Shown one piece after another: positions 34,245-42,071 of a stretch of DNA of 64,000 nt. The notes under the pieces are model-generated. The model did not search any database. It worked only from the letters and a program-made list of their open reading frames with translations, and was not told where the DNA came from. The stretch is from Variovorax sp. SG517 (GTDB taxonomy: Bacteria > Pseudomonadota > Gammaproteobacteria > Burkholderiales > Burkholderiaceae_C). The position numbers and the translations under genes were made by a program. Numbering within the stretch: position 1 is the stretch's first letter; the number at the start of each line of letters is the position of its first letter. Location: contig NZ_JABMJG010000010.1 in assembly GCF_013376045.1 (NCBI RefSeq), positions 62,001-126,000 of the forward strand. The letters run 5' to 3'.

Positions 34245-34792
34245 AGGCGACACCGACCGCGATTCCCGATGTGCTGGTTATCGAGCCGAAGGTTTTCGGC
34301 GATGCACGAGGTTTCTTCTACGAGAGTTTCAACGGCAAGGCCTTCGACGAGGCTGTGGGCCGGCATGTCGAGTTCGTCCAGGACAATCATTCGCGTTCAG
34401 CCAAGGGTGTCTTGCGCGGATTGCACTATCAGCTGGCGCAGACTCAGGGCAAGCTGGTGCGCGTAGCGCGTGGCGCCGTGTTCGATGTGGCCGTGGACAC
34501 TCGCCGCTCCTCATCGACTTTCGGCCAGTGGGTGGGCGTCGAGCTCACGGAAGACAACCACAAGCAATTGTGGGTGCCCGAAGGTTTTGCGCACGGTTTC
34601 CTGGTACTTAGCGAATCAGCGGATTTCCTTTACAAGACCACTGACTACTACGCGCCAGCGCACGAACGGGCCATCCGCTGGGACGACAAGACCATAGGTA
34701 TCCGGTGGCCCGACATCGGGATTGCACCGATCCTCTCCGCGAAGGATCTGGCGGGGCAATCGATAGACCAGGCGGAGCTTTTCGAGAACTGA
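34241..34792 (+). CDS. rfbC: dTDP-4-dehydrorhamnose 3,5-epimerase
   Basis: 183 residues. The GTG start at 34241 overlaps the stop of rmlA in GTGA, and homologs begin here. RmlC cupin motifs are present: FVQDNHSRSAKGVLRGLHYQ with the catalytic H62, RVARGAVFDVAVDTRR, and WVPEGFAHGFLVLSE. It epimerises C3 and C5 of the 4-keto-6-deoxyglucose intermediate. Last gene of rmlBDAC; a gap of 59 bases follows before the CDP-sugar genes. Confidence 0.96.
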   Translation: MKATPTAIPDVLVIEPKVFGDARGFFYESFNGKAFDEAVGRHVEFVQDNHSRSAKGVLRGLHYQLAQTQGKLVRVARGAVFDVAVDTRRSSSTFGQWVGVELTEDNHKQLWVPEGFAHGFLVLSESADFLYKTTDYYAPAHERAIRWDDKTIGIRWPDIGIAPILSAKDLAGQSIDQAELFEN

Positions 34793-34851
34793 TGTCCTTG
34801 CCGCGCTTTGCGTGCTGATTGAATGAGCTTGTTGATGGGGAATGAACAAAG

Positions 34852-35934
34852 ATGACTGATATGGCGGAATTTGAGAAAAATTTACGTGGCCGCCGGGTTT
34901 TTGTGACGGGCCACACCGGTTTCACGGGTGGATGGGCCTGCCTGTGGCTGCAGTCGATCGGGGCTATCGTCGAAGGTTATTCGCTGCCGCCGGAGACAAC
35001 GCCCTCGCTGTTTGCCGCAGCCGGGCTTGAGAAAGATGTGCCGGGTACGCTGGGCGACATCGTCGACTACGAGCGGCTCCTCGCCGCGATGCAGGCTTTC
35101 AAACCCGAGTTGGTCCTTCACCTCGCCGCGCAACCGCTGGTGCGTCGTTCGTATCGCGAGCCACTGAGGACGTTCCTGGTCAACGCTCAGGGCACAGCGC
35201 ATGTGCTTGAAGCGGCCCGTGTCACGGGCGGTGTGCGTGGCGTGGTCTGCGTGACCACGGACAAGGTCTATCGCAACAACGAGTGGCCGTGGCCCTATCG
35301 GGAGAACGACCCGCTGGGAGGCAAGGATCCCTACAGCGCTTCGAAGGCTTCTGCCGAGATGGTGATCCAGAGCTATGCCGCGTCCTACCCCTTCGCCGAG
35401 GGCAAGGGGCCTGCGATCGCCACGGCGCGTGGCGGCAACATAGTCGGCGGTGGCGACTGGTCCGAGGATCGGCTCATTCCCGATTTCGTTCGCAGCGTCG
35501 TGAACGCGACGCCGCTCACGCTGCGCTACCCGCAGGCCACGAGGCCATGGCAGCACGTACTGGCGCTTGTCCATGGCTATCTGCTGTTGATGTCCAAGCT
35601 GATCGGCCCGAATCCACAGGACGCCGCGCGGGCCTGGAACCTCGGGCCGCACGATCCGAAGCAGTATTCGGTACGCGAAGTGCTGGAATTGATGAGCGAT
35701 GAGTGGCAGCGTCCGCCGCTCGAATTCATGGACAACCCGCTTCCCGAAGCCGGTGCGTTGGCGCTCGACAGTTCGCTTGCCCACAATCTCCTTGGCTGGG
35801 TGCCGGCATGGGACACGCATCGCGTGGCGCGGGAGACGGCCGCCTGGTACCGCAAGTACTACGAAGCACCGCACGCCGCGAAAGACATCACTCTTGCTCA
35901 GATCGATGCCTGGCGCGGGGATATTCGCGAATGA
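34852..35934 (+). CDS. rfbG: CDP-glucose 4,6-dehydratase
   Basis: 360 residues. Extended SDR with VFVTGHTGFTGGWACLWL (residues 16-33) and the RfbG-type segment LHLAAQPLVRRSYREP. VTTDKVYRNN stands in place of the T-D-E of RmlB, DPYSASKASAEM carries Y-x-x-x-K, and ARGGNIVGGGDWSEDRLIPD is typical of CDP-glucose dehydratases. It makes CDP-4-keto-6-deoxy-D-glucose. The partner cytidylyltransferase rfbF lies three genes further on. rfbH, needed to continue to 3,6-dideoxy sugars, is missing. Base use is less GC-rich than in the flanks. Confidence 0.95.
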   Translation: MTDMAEFEKNLRGRRVFVTGHTGFTGGWACLWLQSIGAIVEGYSLPPETTPSLFAAAGLEKDVPGTLGDIVDYERLLAAMQAFKPELVLHLAAQPLVRRSYREPLRTFLVNAQGTAHVLEAARVTGGVRGVVCVTTDKVYRNNEWPWPYRENDPLGGKDPYSASKASAEMVIQSYAASYPFAEGKGPAIATARGGNIVGGGDWSEDRLIPDFVRSVVNATPLTLRYPQATRPWQHVLALVHGYLLLMSKLIGPNPQDAARAWNLGPHDPKQYSVREVLELMSDEWQRPPLEFMDNPLPEAGALALDSSLAHNLLGWVPAWDTHRVARETAAWYRKYYEAPHAAKDITLAQIDAWRGDIRE

Positions 35935-36764
35935 TGTATCTCGTCGGTGGGCGAGGACGCCTGGGTCAGGCGGTCTGCGCGTCCCGCCCGTATGGTGAGT
36001 CCACGTTGCTGGATCGCACTGTCTATGAAGGCTGGTGGCGGCCTGGGGCCGCCGATCTGGTGGAGCGGTTCTTCAGTGCGGCTCCGTCGAAGTCGGTGGT
36101 GCTGGTCTCCGCGGGACTGCTGGATCCGGCGCTGTCCGCAACCGAGCATCGCCAGGTCAACGTCGATCTGCCCAAGCGGATCATCGAGGGCGCATGCAGG
36201 GCGGGCATGCGTGTCGTGACATGCGGCACCGTGATGGAGCGATTGACTCGGCATCCGAACCCGTACATCGCAAGCAAGGCAGAACTGGGATTGTTTGCGC
36301 AAGAACGCGCGACAGCCGGTGACGACGTGCTGCATCTGCAAATCCATACGCTCTATGGCGGCGGGGCGCCTGCACCATTCATGTTTCTGGGGCAACTCTT
36401 TGATGCATTGCGTCACGATCGCCCGTTCGAGATGTCGCCGGGCCGGCAATTGCGCGAGTACCATCATGTCGAAGACGAGGCGGCTGCCTTGAATGCCTTG
36501 CTCGATGCGGGTGTGACGGGCGTGGTGCCCTTGAGCCATGGCGCGCCGGTTACGCTGGCGGAACTGGCCACTCATGTATTCGATGCCGTGGGCCGGCTGG
36601 ATCTGTTGCGCATCGGAGCACGCCCCGAGCCACCCGATGACAACTACGCCACGATCCTGCCGAGGCCGCGATTGCTCGGACAGGTCGATTTCCGGCCGGC
36701 ATTGCAGGGCGTGGCAGCCTATGTTCAGGCCCAACTATCAGAATTGCAGAAGAAGCAAGCATGA
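35931..36764 (+). CDS. NAD(P)-dependent epimerase/reductase, probable CDP-4-keto-6-deoxyhexose reductase
   Basis: 277 residues. The ATG at 35931 overlaps the rfbG stop (ATGA). It is a small SDR-like protein: MYLVGGRGRLGQAV replaces the usual G-x-x-G-x-x-G with GGRGRLG. NPYIASKAELGLFAQE supplies Y-x-x-x-K, LQIHTLYGGG is the substrate-side loop, and REYHHVEDEAAALNALL resembles the C-terminal part of sugar-nucleotide reductases. Because it sits between rfbG and rfbF, it most likely reduces CDP-4-keto-6-deoxyglucose to a CDP-6-deoxyhexose. The stereochemistry, and hence the sugar, cannot be read from sequence. Alternative: an epimerase working on the same keto sugar. Confidence 0.75.
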   Translation: MMYLVGGRGRLGQAVCASRPYGESTLLDRTVYEGWWRPGAADLVERFFSAAPSKSVVLVSAGLLDPALSATEHRQVNVDLPKRIIEGACRAGMRVVTCGTVMERLTRHPNPYIASKAELGLFAQERATAGDDVLHLQIHTLYGGGAPAPFMFLGQLFDALRHDRPFEMSPGRQLREYHHVEDEAAALNALLDAGVTGVVPLSHGAPVTLAELATHVFDAVGRLDLLRIGARPEPPDDNYATILPRPRLLGQVDFRPALQGVAAYVQAQLSELQKKQA

Positions 36765-37741
36765 ACGGAGGTAATCATTTGTCCGCAACGAGACCTCTCG
36801 TGTCCATTGCCATTCCGGTGCTCAACGAGGCGGGCAATCTCGAGGCTTTGTACGCCCGATTGGTCGCTCTCGGGGAGCGCATGGCCGACCGATGCGACCT
36901 CGAGTTCGTCTTCACCGACAACCACTCGGAAGACGACACTTGGCCAATGCTTGCGAAACTGGCTGAAAAGGACAGTCGCGTACGGGCATTGAGGTTTTCG
37001 CGCAATTTCGGATTCCAGAGTTCGATCCTCGCCAACTACCTGCACGCGCGTGGCGATGCTGTCATGCAGATCGACGCCGACCTGCAGGATCCCCCTGAGA
37101 TGCTGGAGGAGTTCTTCGCACTCTGGCAGCAGGGGTTCCACGTGATCTATGGCATCCGGCGCAAGCGGCGCGAGGGCATGCTGATGAACCTGATCCGCAA
37201 ATGCGGCTACTGGGTCATCGACAGGGTCAGCGAGCATCCAATTCCTCGCGATGCAGGGGACTTCCGCCTAGTCGATCGCGCTGTGATCGAGGCCATAGCT
37301 AAATCGCGCACCAGCAATCCCTACCTTCGCGGGATGATCGCCGGCATGGGCTTCAACCAGACCGGTATTGCGTACGATCGCGATGCACGGACTGTCGGTG
37401 AGAGCAAGTTCAACGTCATGCGCTTGATGCGCCTGGGGTTGACGGCCGTCTTCAATCATTCGACGGTGCCGCTTCGGATGGCGTCCTTCCTGGGCGTCGT
37501 CATCCTTCTTGGATGCCTTGCGGCATCTGTGTATTACATTGCCCTGAGGTTGCTGCAACCAGACCTTCCCCGCGGATTCGTCAGCATCCAGTTGCTGGTC
37601 CTCTTTGGCATCGGCCTCAACGCGTTCCTGCTCGGGATCATCGGCGAGTACATCCTGCGGATATATCGCATCCTCCGCGCGGACCCGATCGCCATCGTCG
37701 AGCGCAGCCTTAACATGCAACCCAACGATCTCAAGCTTTAG
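36761..37741 (+). CDS. GtrB/DPM1-like polyprenyl-phosphate glycosyltransferase (GT2)
   Basis: 326 residues; the start overlaps the previous stop in ATGA. GT2 domain: VSIAIPVLNEAGNLEALYARL, DNHSEDDT, SRNFGFQSSILANYLHARGD, and IDADLQDPPE (104-113), the D-A-D-L-Q-D-P-P-E motif of enzymes that charge polyprenyl phosphate. GESKFNVMRLMRLGL precedes two C-terminal membrane helices (about 237-262 and 273-301), as in GtrB. It would move a sugar from a nucleotide donor to undecaprenyl phosphate on the cytoplasmic face. Its place between the CDP-sugar genes suggests a CDP-6-deoxyhexose donor instead of the usual UDP-glucose. Confidence 0.9.
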   Translation: MNGGNHLSATRPLVSIAIPVLNEAGNLEALYARLVALGERMADRCDLEFVFTDNHSEDDTWPMLAKLAEKDSRVRALRFSRNFGFQSSILANYLHARGDAVMQIDADLQDPPEMLEEFFALWQQGFHVIYGIRRKRREGMLMNLIRKCGYWVIDRVSEHPIPRDAGDFRLVDRAVIEAIAKSRTSNPYLRGMIAGMGFNQTGIAYDRDARTVGESKFNVMRLMRLGLTAVFNHSTVPLRMASFLGVVILLGCLAASVYYIALRLLQPDLPRGFVSIQLLVLFGIGLNAFLLGIIGEYILRIYRILRADPIAIVERSLNMQPNDLKL

Positions 37742-37755
37742 GAACAGATACCCAT

Positions 37756-38529
37756 ATGAAAGCAGTCATCCTCGCGGGCGGTCTCGGCACTCGCATTGCA
37801 GAAGAATCCGACACCAAGCCGAAGCCGATGGTCGAAATCGGCGGGCGGCCGCTGCTGTGGCACATCATGAAGATCTACGCGCACCATGGCATCAAGGATT
37901 TCGTGGTGTGCCTTGGCTACAAAGGCTATGTGATCAAGGAGTTCTTCTTCAACTACTACCGGCACATGTCGGACATGAGCATCGACCTGCGCAACGGCGA
38001 TCACCAGATCCTCAACAGCCAGGCCGAAGACTGGCGCATCACGCTCGTCGATACCGGTGCGGAAACGATGACCGGCGGTCGCCTCAAGCGGGTTGCGAAG
38101 TACCTCGACAACGAGACCTTCTGCCTGACTTATGGCGACGGACTCTCCGATGTGGACATCGGCGCAGAGGTCGAGTTCCACAAACGCCATGGCAAGCTCG
38201 CGACGGTGCTGGCGGTGCAACCTCCCGGGCGCTTTGGTGTCCTGAACATCGACGCCAATCAAAAGGTGTCGAGCTTCGAGGAAAAGCCCAGCGATGAAAT
38301 CGGCTGGATCAATGGCGGCTTCTTCGTCTTGGAACCCAAGGCCATTGATTACGTCGCCGACGACACCACTTCGTGGGAGCGTGCTCCGCTCATGAACATC
38401 GCTCGCGATGGTGAACTGGCCGGTTTCCAGCATCACGGATTCTGGCAACCTTGCGATACGCTGCGCGACAAGCGCGAACTCGAAGCGCTCTGGCACAGTG
38501 GCAAGGCGCCCTGGCGCACCTGGGAGTGA
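37756..38529 (+). CDS. rfbF: Glucose-1-phosphate cytidylyltransferase
   Basis: 257 residues. MKAVILAGGLGTRIAEESDTKPKPMVEIGGRPLLWHIMK gives the RfbF N-terminus, with the LAGGLGTR loop at 6-13 and the K-P-K-P-M lysines. LTYGDGLSDVDI is the metal-binding region. EEKPSDEIGWINGGFFVLEP and FWQPCDTLRDKRELEALW are specific to this family. It makes CDP-glucose, the substrate of rfbG. In most clusters rfbF and rfbG are adjacent; here a reductase and a GtrB-like gene are inserted between them. Its stop overlaps the GTG start of the gtrA-like gene. Confidence 0.96.
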   Translation: MKAVILAGGLGTRIAEESDTKPKPMVEIGGRPLLWHIMKIYAHHGIKDFVVCLGYKGYVIKEFFFNYYRHMSDMSIDLRNGDHQILNSQAEDWRITLVDTGAETMTGGRLKRVAKYLDNETFCLTYGDGLSDVDIGAEVEFHKRHGKLATVLAVQPPGRFGVLNIDANQKVSSFEEKPSDEIGWINGGFFVLEPKAIDYVADDTTSWERAPLMNIARDGELAGFQHHGFWQPCDTLRDKRELEALWHSGKAPWRTWE

Positions 38530-38918
38530 AGCAACTCCTTCGATTCGCGGCCGTCGGTGTGCTGAACACCGCGGTCGGGTACGCCGTGATCTTCGCCTGC
38601 ATGTATCTGGCAGGCTTAAGCCCGGTAGCCAGCAACGTCGTTGGCTATGCCTGCGGCCTGGTGGTTTCCTATACCCTCAATAGGACGTTCACGTTCCGCA
38701 GCGTTGCGGGCAAGAAGCGGGAGATCGTCCGTTTCCTGTCGATCTTCATGGTGGCCTATCTGGCCAACATTGGAGCACTGATGCTTTTGATCGACCATGT
38801 GGGCATGCACAAGGGGTGGGCGCAACTGGTGGCAGGAGCGGTCTACACCGGGCTCTTCTACCTGTTGAGCAAGTATTACGTTTTCGCCGAATCGCATTCG
38901 CGAGCAACTGGCCGTTGA
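38526..38918 (+). CDS. GtrA family membrane protein (probable lipid-linked sugar flippase)
   Basis: 130 residues from a GTG at 38526 that overlaps the rfbF stop in GTGA. The frame stays open upstream, but only inside rfbF and without helices. Four membrane helices: QLLRFAAVGVLNTAVGYAVIF, NVVGYACGLVVSYTLNRTFTF (a strong GtrA signature), FLSIFMVAYLANIGALMLLI and LVAGAVYTGLFYLLSKYYVF. GtrA proteins are thought to flip polyprenyl-phosphate-sugar across the inner membrane. Together with the GtrB-like gene two places upstream and the polytopic protein downstream it completes a three-part Gtr-type set. Confidence 0.9.
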   Translation: MKQLLRFAAVGVLNTAVGYAVIFACMYLAGLSPVASNVVGYACGLVVSYTLNRTFTFRSVAGKKREIVRFLSIFMVAYLANIGALMLLIDHVGMHKGWAQLVAGAVYTGLFYLLSKYYVFAESHSRATGR

Positions 38919-38957
38919 GGGTTGCCCCGAAGCTAAAGAGAGCAAAGATCCGACCGG

Positions 38958-41168
38958 ATGATGGTAGAGAAAAACAGGTATTCGTTCTTCAATCGCGCAT
39001 GCGTCTTGCTGCTGCCGTCGCTTGCCATTGTGCTTGCGCTTTGGCTTCCCTTTGGGTTCTCCATGGGAGGGCTGGTTGAAGAGTGGGATCTGCTCGGCCT
39101 GTTCACGGAACATGGCCCGTTTCTCATGGTGCATCTCGATGGCCCACTGCCTGCGCACGCCATCCGGCCGCTCATGCCACTGAGCTTTGCGCTCTCCTAT
39201 CTTGCCGACCGTGACTCGTTCGATGTCTGGCATTGGTTGACGATCGCATCGCTTCTGGCAAAAGGCGGTCCAATGAGCTACCTGGTAAGCCGAGCCACAG
39301 GTTCACGCGGCTGGGGTGTCGTGGCTGCGGCTTTGCTGATCCTGTATCCCGCCGACACGATGCAGATGTCGCTGCGCAGCATTCACATCAACATCGCGAT
39401 CGCGCTGGTGCTTACAGGGAGCGCTTTGCTTGTGGTCGCCTTCGAGACGCGTGGCTTGTTCCGCGCCGTCGTCGCAGCCTTTGCCGCGGCGTTCCTCTAT
39501 CTTGTGAGCCTCGGCATCTATGAGGCCGGACTGGTGTTGATTGCATTGCCCTTGGCCGTGCCGTTCGCGCGTTACGGATTGAGCAGGCTTCTGCACCTTC
39601 GCAGGCGGGAACTGGGACTGGCTGCGATCTGGATCGCCAGCGTCTGCCTGTATCTGGCATATGCTGCCTGGGCCTCGCACAAGGTTGCCAGCTATCAGGC
39701 CCAGGTGACCGGAGGAGGCAAGGGGCCGTTGGCCACTGCGATCGCGGCGCTGCCGAAGCTGTTCACGATCGGCGGCCTGCGCGCTCTCGTGGGGGGGTGG
39801 GTCGATGCGTGGCACATGGTTGCCACTGAGTACACGAGTTATCTGTACCTGGGATGTGCTGCTGCCGCGATTGCTGCCGTTGCACTTGTTGCCGTTGCCA
39901 TGGGGCGGGGCAGAAGTTCGGTGATGGGAGACGATGATTTCTCATCCTGGCGGGTGCCTTTGCGGCTGGGGCTGGCTGGTCTCGTGCTGCTGCTTGCAGG
40001 CTATGCGCCCTTTCTCACTTCGCCGTATCACATCATCGTGAGCCAGCGGACTTTTCTGTGGGCCACTCCCGGTGCGGCGATGGCCTGGACAGGACTGCTC
40101 ATGCTGGTGTGGCATTGGGCACGCATTCCAGCTGTTGCCACGGTGTGTCTGCTGCTCGTGCTTGGCTTCGGTGCCCAGCTTTTCCAGTTTCATCACTACA
40201 CCGAGTTGATGCAGCGACAGCGTGCCGTGTTGCGAGACATCGTCGAAGCCGCCGATGTGCCGGCAGGCAAGTCCGTGTTGGTTCTCGACGGAAGCAGCCA
40301 GATTGGTCATTCGTGGTTTTTCGTGAATGGCGACATGGTGCGAAATGCGCTCAACTATCTGTATGGCCGGTCACTGGGAAAAGTCGAGGTCTGCCGATCC
40401 CCGAGCATGGAATGGGAGCGAGCCGATCAATTCGGGCGCAAGGGGCGTTGCATAAGGAATGATGCCGGGTGGACTTTCGAGTACGCGCCTTCCGTGAGTG
40501 GGCCCGGAAGTCCGCCTTCGACAGTAGAAGCACCCAGGCATTTTTCAAAGAACGACACCGTGGTCGTCTCCGTTCGGGAAGACGGCGTGGCCGTTGCTTC
40601 GACGCAGGAGCAGTCTGAGCGCAAGAAGGAGCTGCAAACGGGCGATGATGTTGTTGCCCGCCGCTATCGGGGGGTGCTGTCGGCGCGTTCTTCAGATAGG
40701 TTCGCTCCGATGTTTCGAGATGAAGCTGTTGGAGCCAGCTATCGCTGGAGTTTCGGCGACTGGTGGAATCTCGACCTGCCCACGCGCGGCTCAGGCTGGC
40801 GTGAAGCGGAGTGGACGGTTCCAAACGGCCTGGAACAGTACGCGGCCGCATGGATGATGAACTCGACGGCGGACGTGCTCTTCGAATTGGCGCCTTTGGC
40901 GGGCGGCTATCGTGTTCAGGGAGTGTTCGATCAATTTGCCAGCGATGCCGTGCGTGAGCGCATGAGCCTGCGAATCAATGGCAAGGCGGTAGCGATGCGA
41001 TGGGTATCCCCAGCCCGATTCGAAGCGGCTGTCCCCTCTGGTGCACTGATTAGTGGCACGAATCGCATCGGCTTCGTGACCGAAACCGATGACAAGTACT
41101 TCGGTCTGGCGGGGCGGCTCGACTGGTTCGAGGTCACGCCCGTGAGCGCCGCGACAACCAGCCGCTGA
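38958..41168 (+). CDS. Large polytopic membrane protein, GT-C-like (putative Gtr-type glycosyltransferase)
   Basis: 736 residues, not recognised as a named protein. About ten to twelve membrane segments fill residues 13-410. The first loop contains an acidic patch, GLVEEWDLLGLF (E41, E42, D44), where GT-C enzymes carry their catalytic acidic pair. From about 415 to the end the protein is soluble (about 320 residues) with beta-rich character. GT-C enzymes use polyprenyl-phosphate sugars in the periplasm. After a GtrB-like and a GtrA-like gene the third, substrate-specific Gtr enzyme is expected, and this fits by topology and position. The long C-terminal domain is not seen in phage-type Gtr proteins. 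A Wzy-like polymerase is less likely because of that domain. Confidence 0.65.
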   Translation: MMVEKNRYSFFNRACVLLLPSLAIVLALWLPFGFSMGGLVEEWDLLGLFTEHGPFLMVHLDGPLPAHAIRPLMPLSFALSYLADRDSFDVWHWLTIASLLAKGGPMSYLVSRATGSRGWGVVAAALLILYPADTMQMSLRSIHINIAIALVLTGSALLVVAFETRGLFRAVVAAFAAAFLYLVSLGIYEAGLVLIALPLAVPFARYGLSRLLHLRRRELGLAAIWIASVCLYLAYAAWASHKVASYQAQVTGGGKGPLATAIAALPKLFTIGGLRALVGGWVDAWHMVATEYTSYLYLGCAAAAIAAVALVAVAMGRGRSSVMGDDDFSSWRVPLRLGLAGLVLLLAGYAPFLTSPYHIIVSQRTFLWATPGAAMAWTGLLMLVWHWARIPAVATVCLLLVLGFGAQLFQFHHYTELMQRQRAVLRDIVEAADVPAGKSVLVLDGSSQIGHSWFFVNGDMVRNALNYLYGRSLGKVEVCRSPSMEWERADQFGRKGRCIRNDAGWTFEYAPSVSGPGSPPSTVEAPRHFSKNDTVVVSVREDGVAVASTQEQSERKKELQTGDDVVARRYRGVLSARSSDRFAPMFRDEAVGASYRWSFGDWWNLDLPTRGSGWREAEWTVPNGLEQYAAAWMMNSTADVLFELAPLAGGYRVQGVFDQFASDAVRERMSLRINGKAVAMRWVSPARFEAAVPSGALISGTNRIGFVTETDDKYFGLAGRLDWFEVTPVSAATTSR

Positions 41169-41198
41169 ATTGGCTGGCCGTCGCTGCCCATAAACAGC

Positions 41199-42071
41199 TC
41201 ATCGCTGTACTTCGGACGTGGCGAGCATGCTTTGCAGGGTTTCCTGCAGGGACGGGGCCTCCAGCGGTATGCCGTTAGCCGATGCGACGCGATTGAGCTT
41301 GCCGGGGTCGCCGCACAGGCGGTGGACCTCGTTAGGGCGGACAAAGCGCGGATCCACCTCGACTTTCATCCGGTGCCCAGTCAGCTGCTCGAACGTCTCG
41401 ATGACGTGGCGCAGTGTGTAGGGCCGACCGGTGCACACGTTGTACGCCTCGCCGGGTTCCCCGTGCGCAAGCAGCAGCAGGTAGGCTGCGCACACCAGCC
41501 GGATATCGTTGAATTCCCGCTCGACATCGAGATTGCCGAGTGACACAGACGGTGCTCGCGCGGCAAAGTGCTTGGCGAGCTTCGGGATCACGAAATTGGG
41601 ATCCTGGCCCGGGCCCGTGTAGTTGAACGGGCGCGTGATGATCAGGTTCAGTCGACCGATGTACGTGCGTGCCATGTGCTCCATGGCCAGCTTGCTCATC
41701 GCATAGTGGTTGACCGGCGCGGGCGGCTGAGTTTCCTGCAAGGGAGACTGGTCGCTATTCCCATAAATGTTCGCACTGCTCGCCAGCAGCACGCGCCGTG
41801 GCGGGCGCGGTAGCTGTACCAGTGCGTCGAGCAGGTTGGTCGTCCCGAGCACGTTCACGGAGTAGAACGCCAGTTCGTCCGCATGGCCGACAAAGCTTAT
41901 TGCTGCGAGATGAACCACAGCCTCGGGCTCGACGGTCATGACTTCATCGAGCACGGCGGCTTCGTCGGTCAGATCGGCGCGCGAGGCGACGACCACATGG
42001 CCTGCTGCAGTGGCCTGCTTGGCAAAAGGGCGGCCGGTAAAGCCGTCCGCACCCGTCAACAGGATCTTCAA
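41199..42071 (-). CDS. rmd: GDP-4-keto-6-deoxy-D-mannose reductase
   Basis: 290 residues. Extended SDR: LTGADGFTGRPFA (residues 5-17), VHLAAISFVGHAD, SSANIYGNS, NHYAMSKLAMEHMA with Y-x-x-x-K, and TRPFNYTGPGQDPNFVIPKL, which is typical of the Rmd/GDP-6-deoxymannose reductase group. With gmd it makes GDP-D-rhamnose. Its start overlaps the gmd stop by four bases. The presence of rmd rather than a GDP-fucose synthase (fcl) points to D-rhamnose; a few reductases make GDP-6-deoxy-D-talose, and that choice cannot be read here. Confidence 0.88.
   Translation of the reverse strand: MKILLTGADGFTGRPFAKQATAAGHVVVASRADLTDEAAVLDEVMTVEPEAVVHLAAISFVGHADELAFYSVNVLGTTNLLDALVQLPRPPRRVLLASSANIYGNSDQSPLQETQPPAPVNHYAMSKLAMEHMARTYIGRLNLIITRPFNYTGPGQDPNFVIPKLAKHFAARAPSVSLGNLDVEREFNDIRLVCAAYLLLLAHGEPGEAYNVCTGRPYTLRHVIETFEQLTGHRMKVEVDPRFVRPNEVHRLCGDPGKLNRVASANGIPLEAPSLQETLQSMLATSEVQR

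Noticed and set aside
38451..38525. Longer N-terminus for the gtrA-like gene
   Set aside because: The extra 25 residues fall inside rfbF, are basic and hydrophilic, and precede the first GtrA helix; the GTG in the GTGA overlap repeats the rmlA/rmlC arrangement.
38958..41168. Wzy-type O-antigen polymerase
   Set aside because: The 320-residue soluble C-terminus and the GtrB/GtrA neighbours fit a GT-C transferase better, and the presence of Wzm/Wzt and no Wzx speaks against a Wzy-dependent route.
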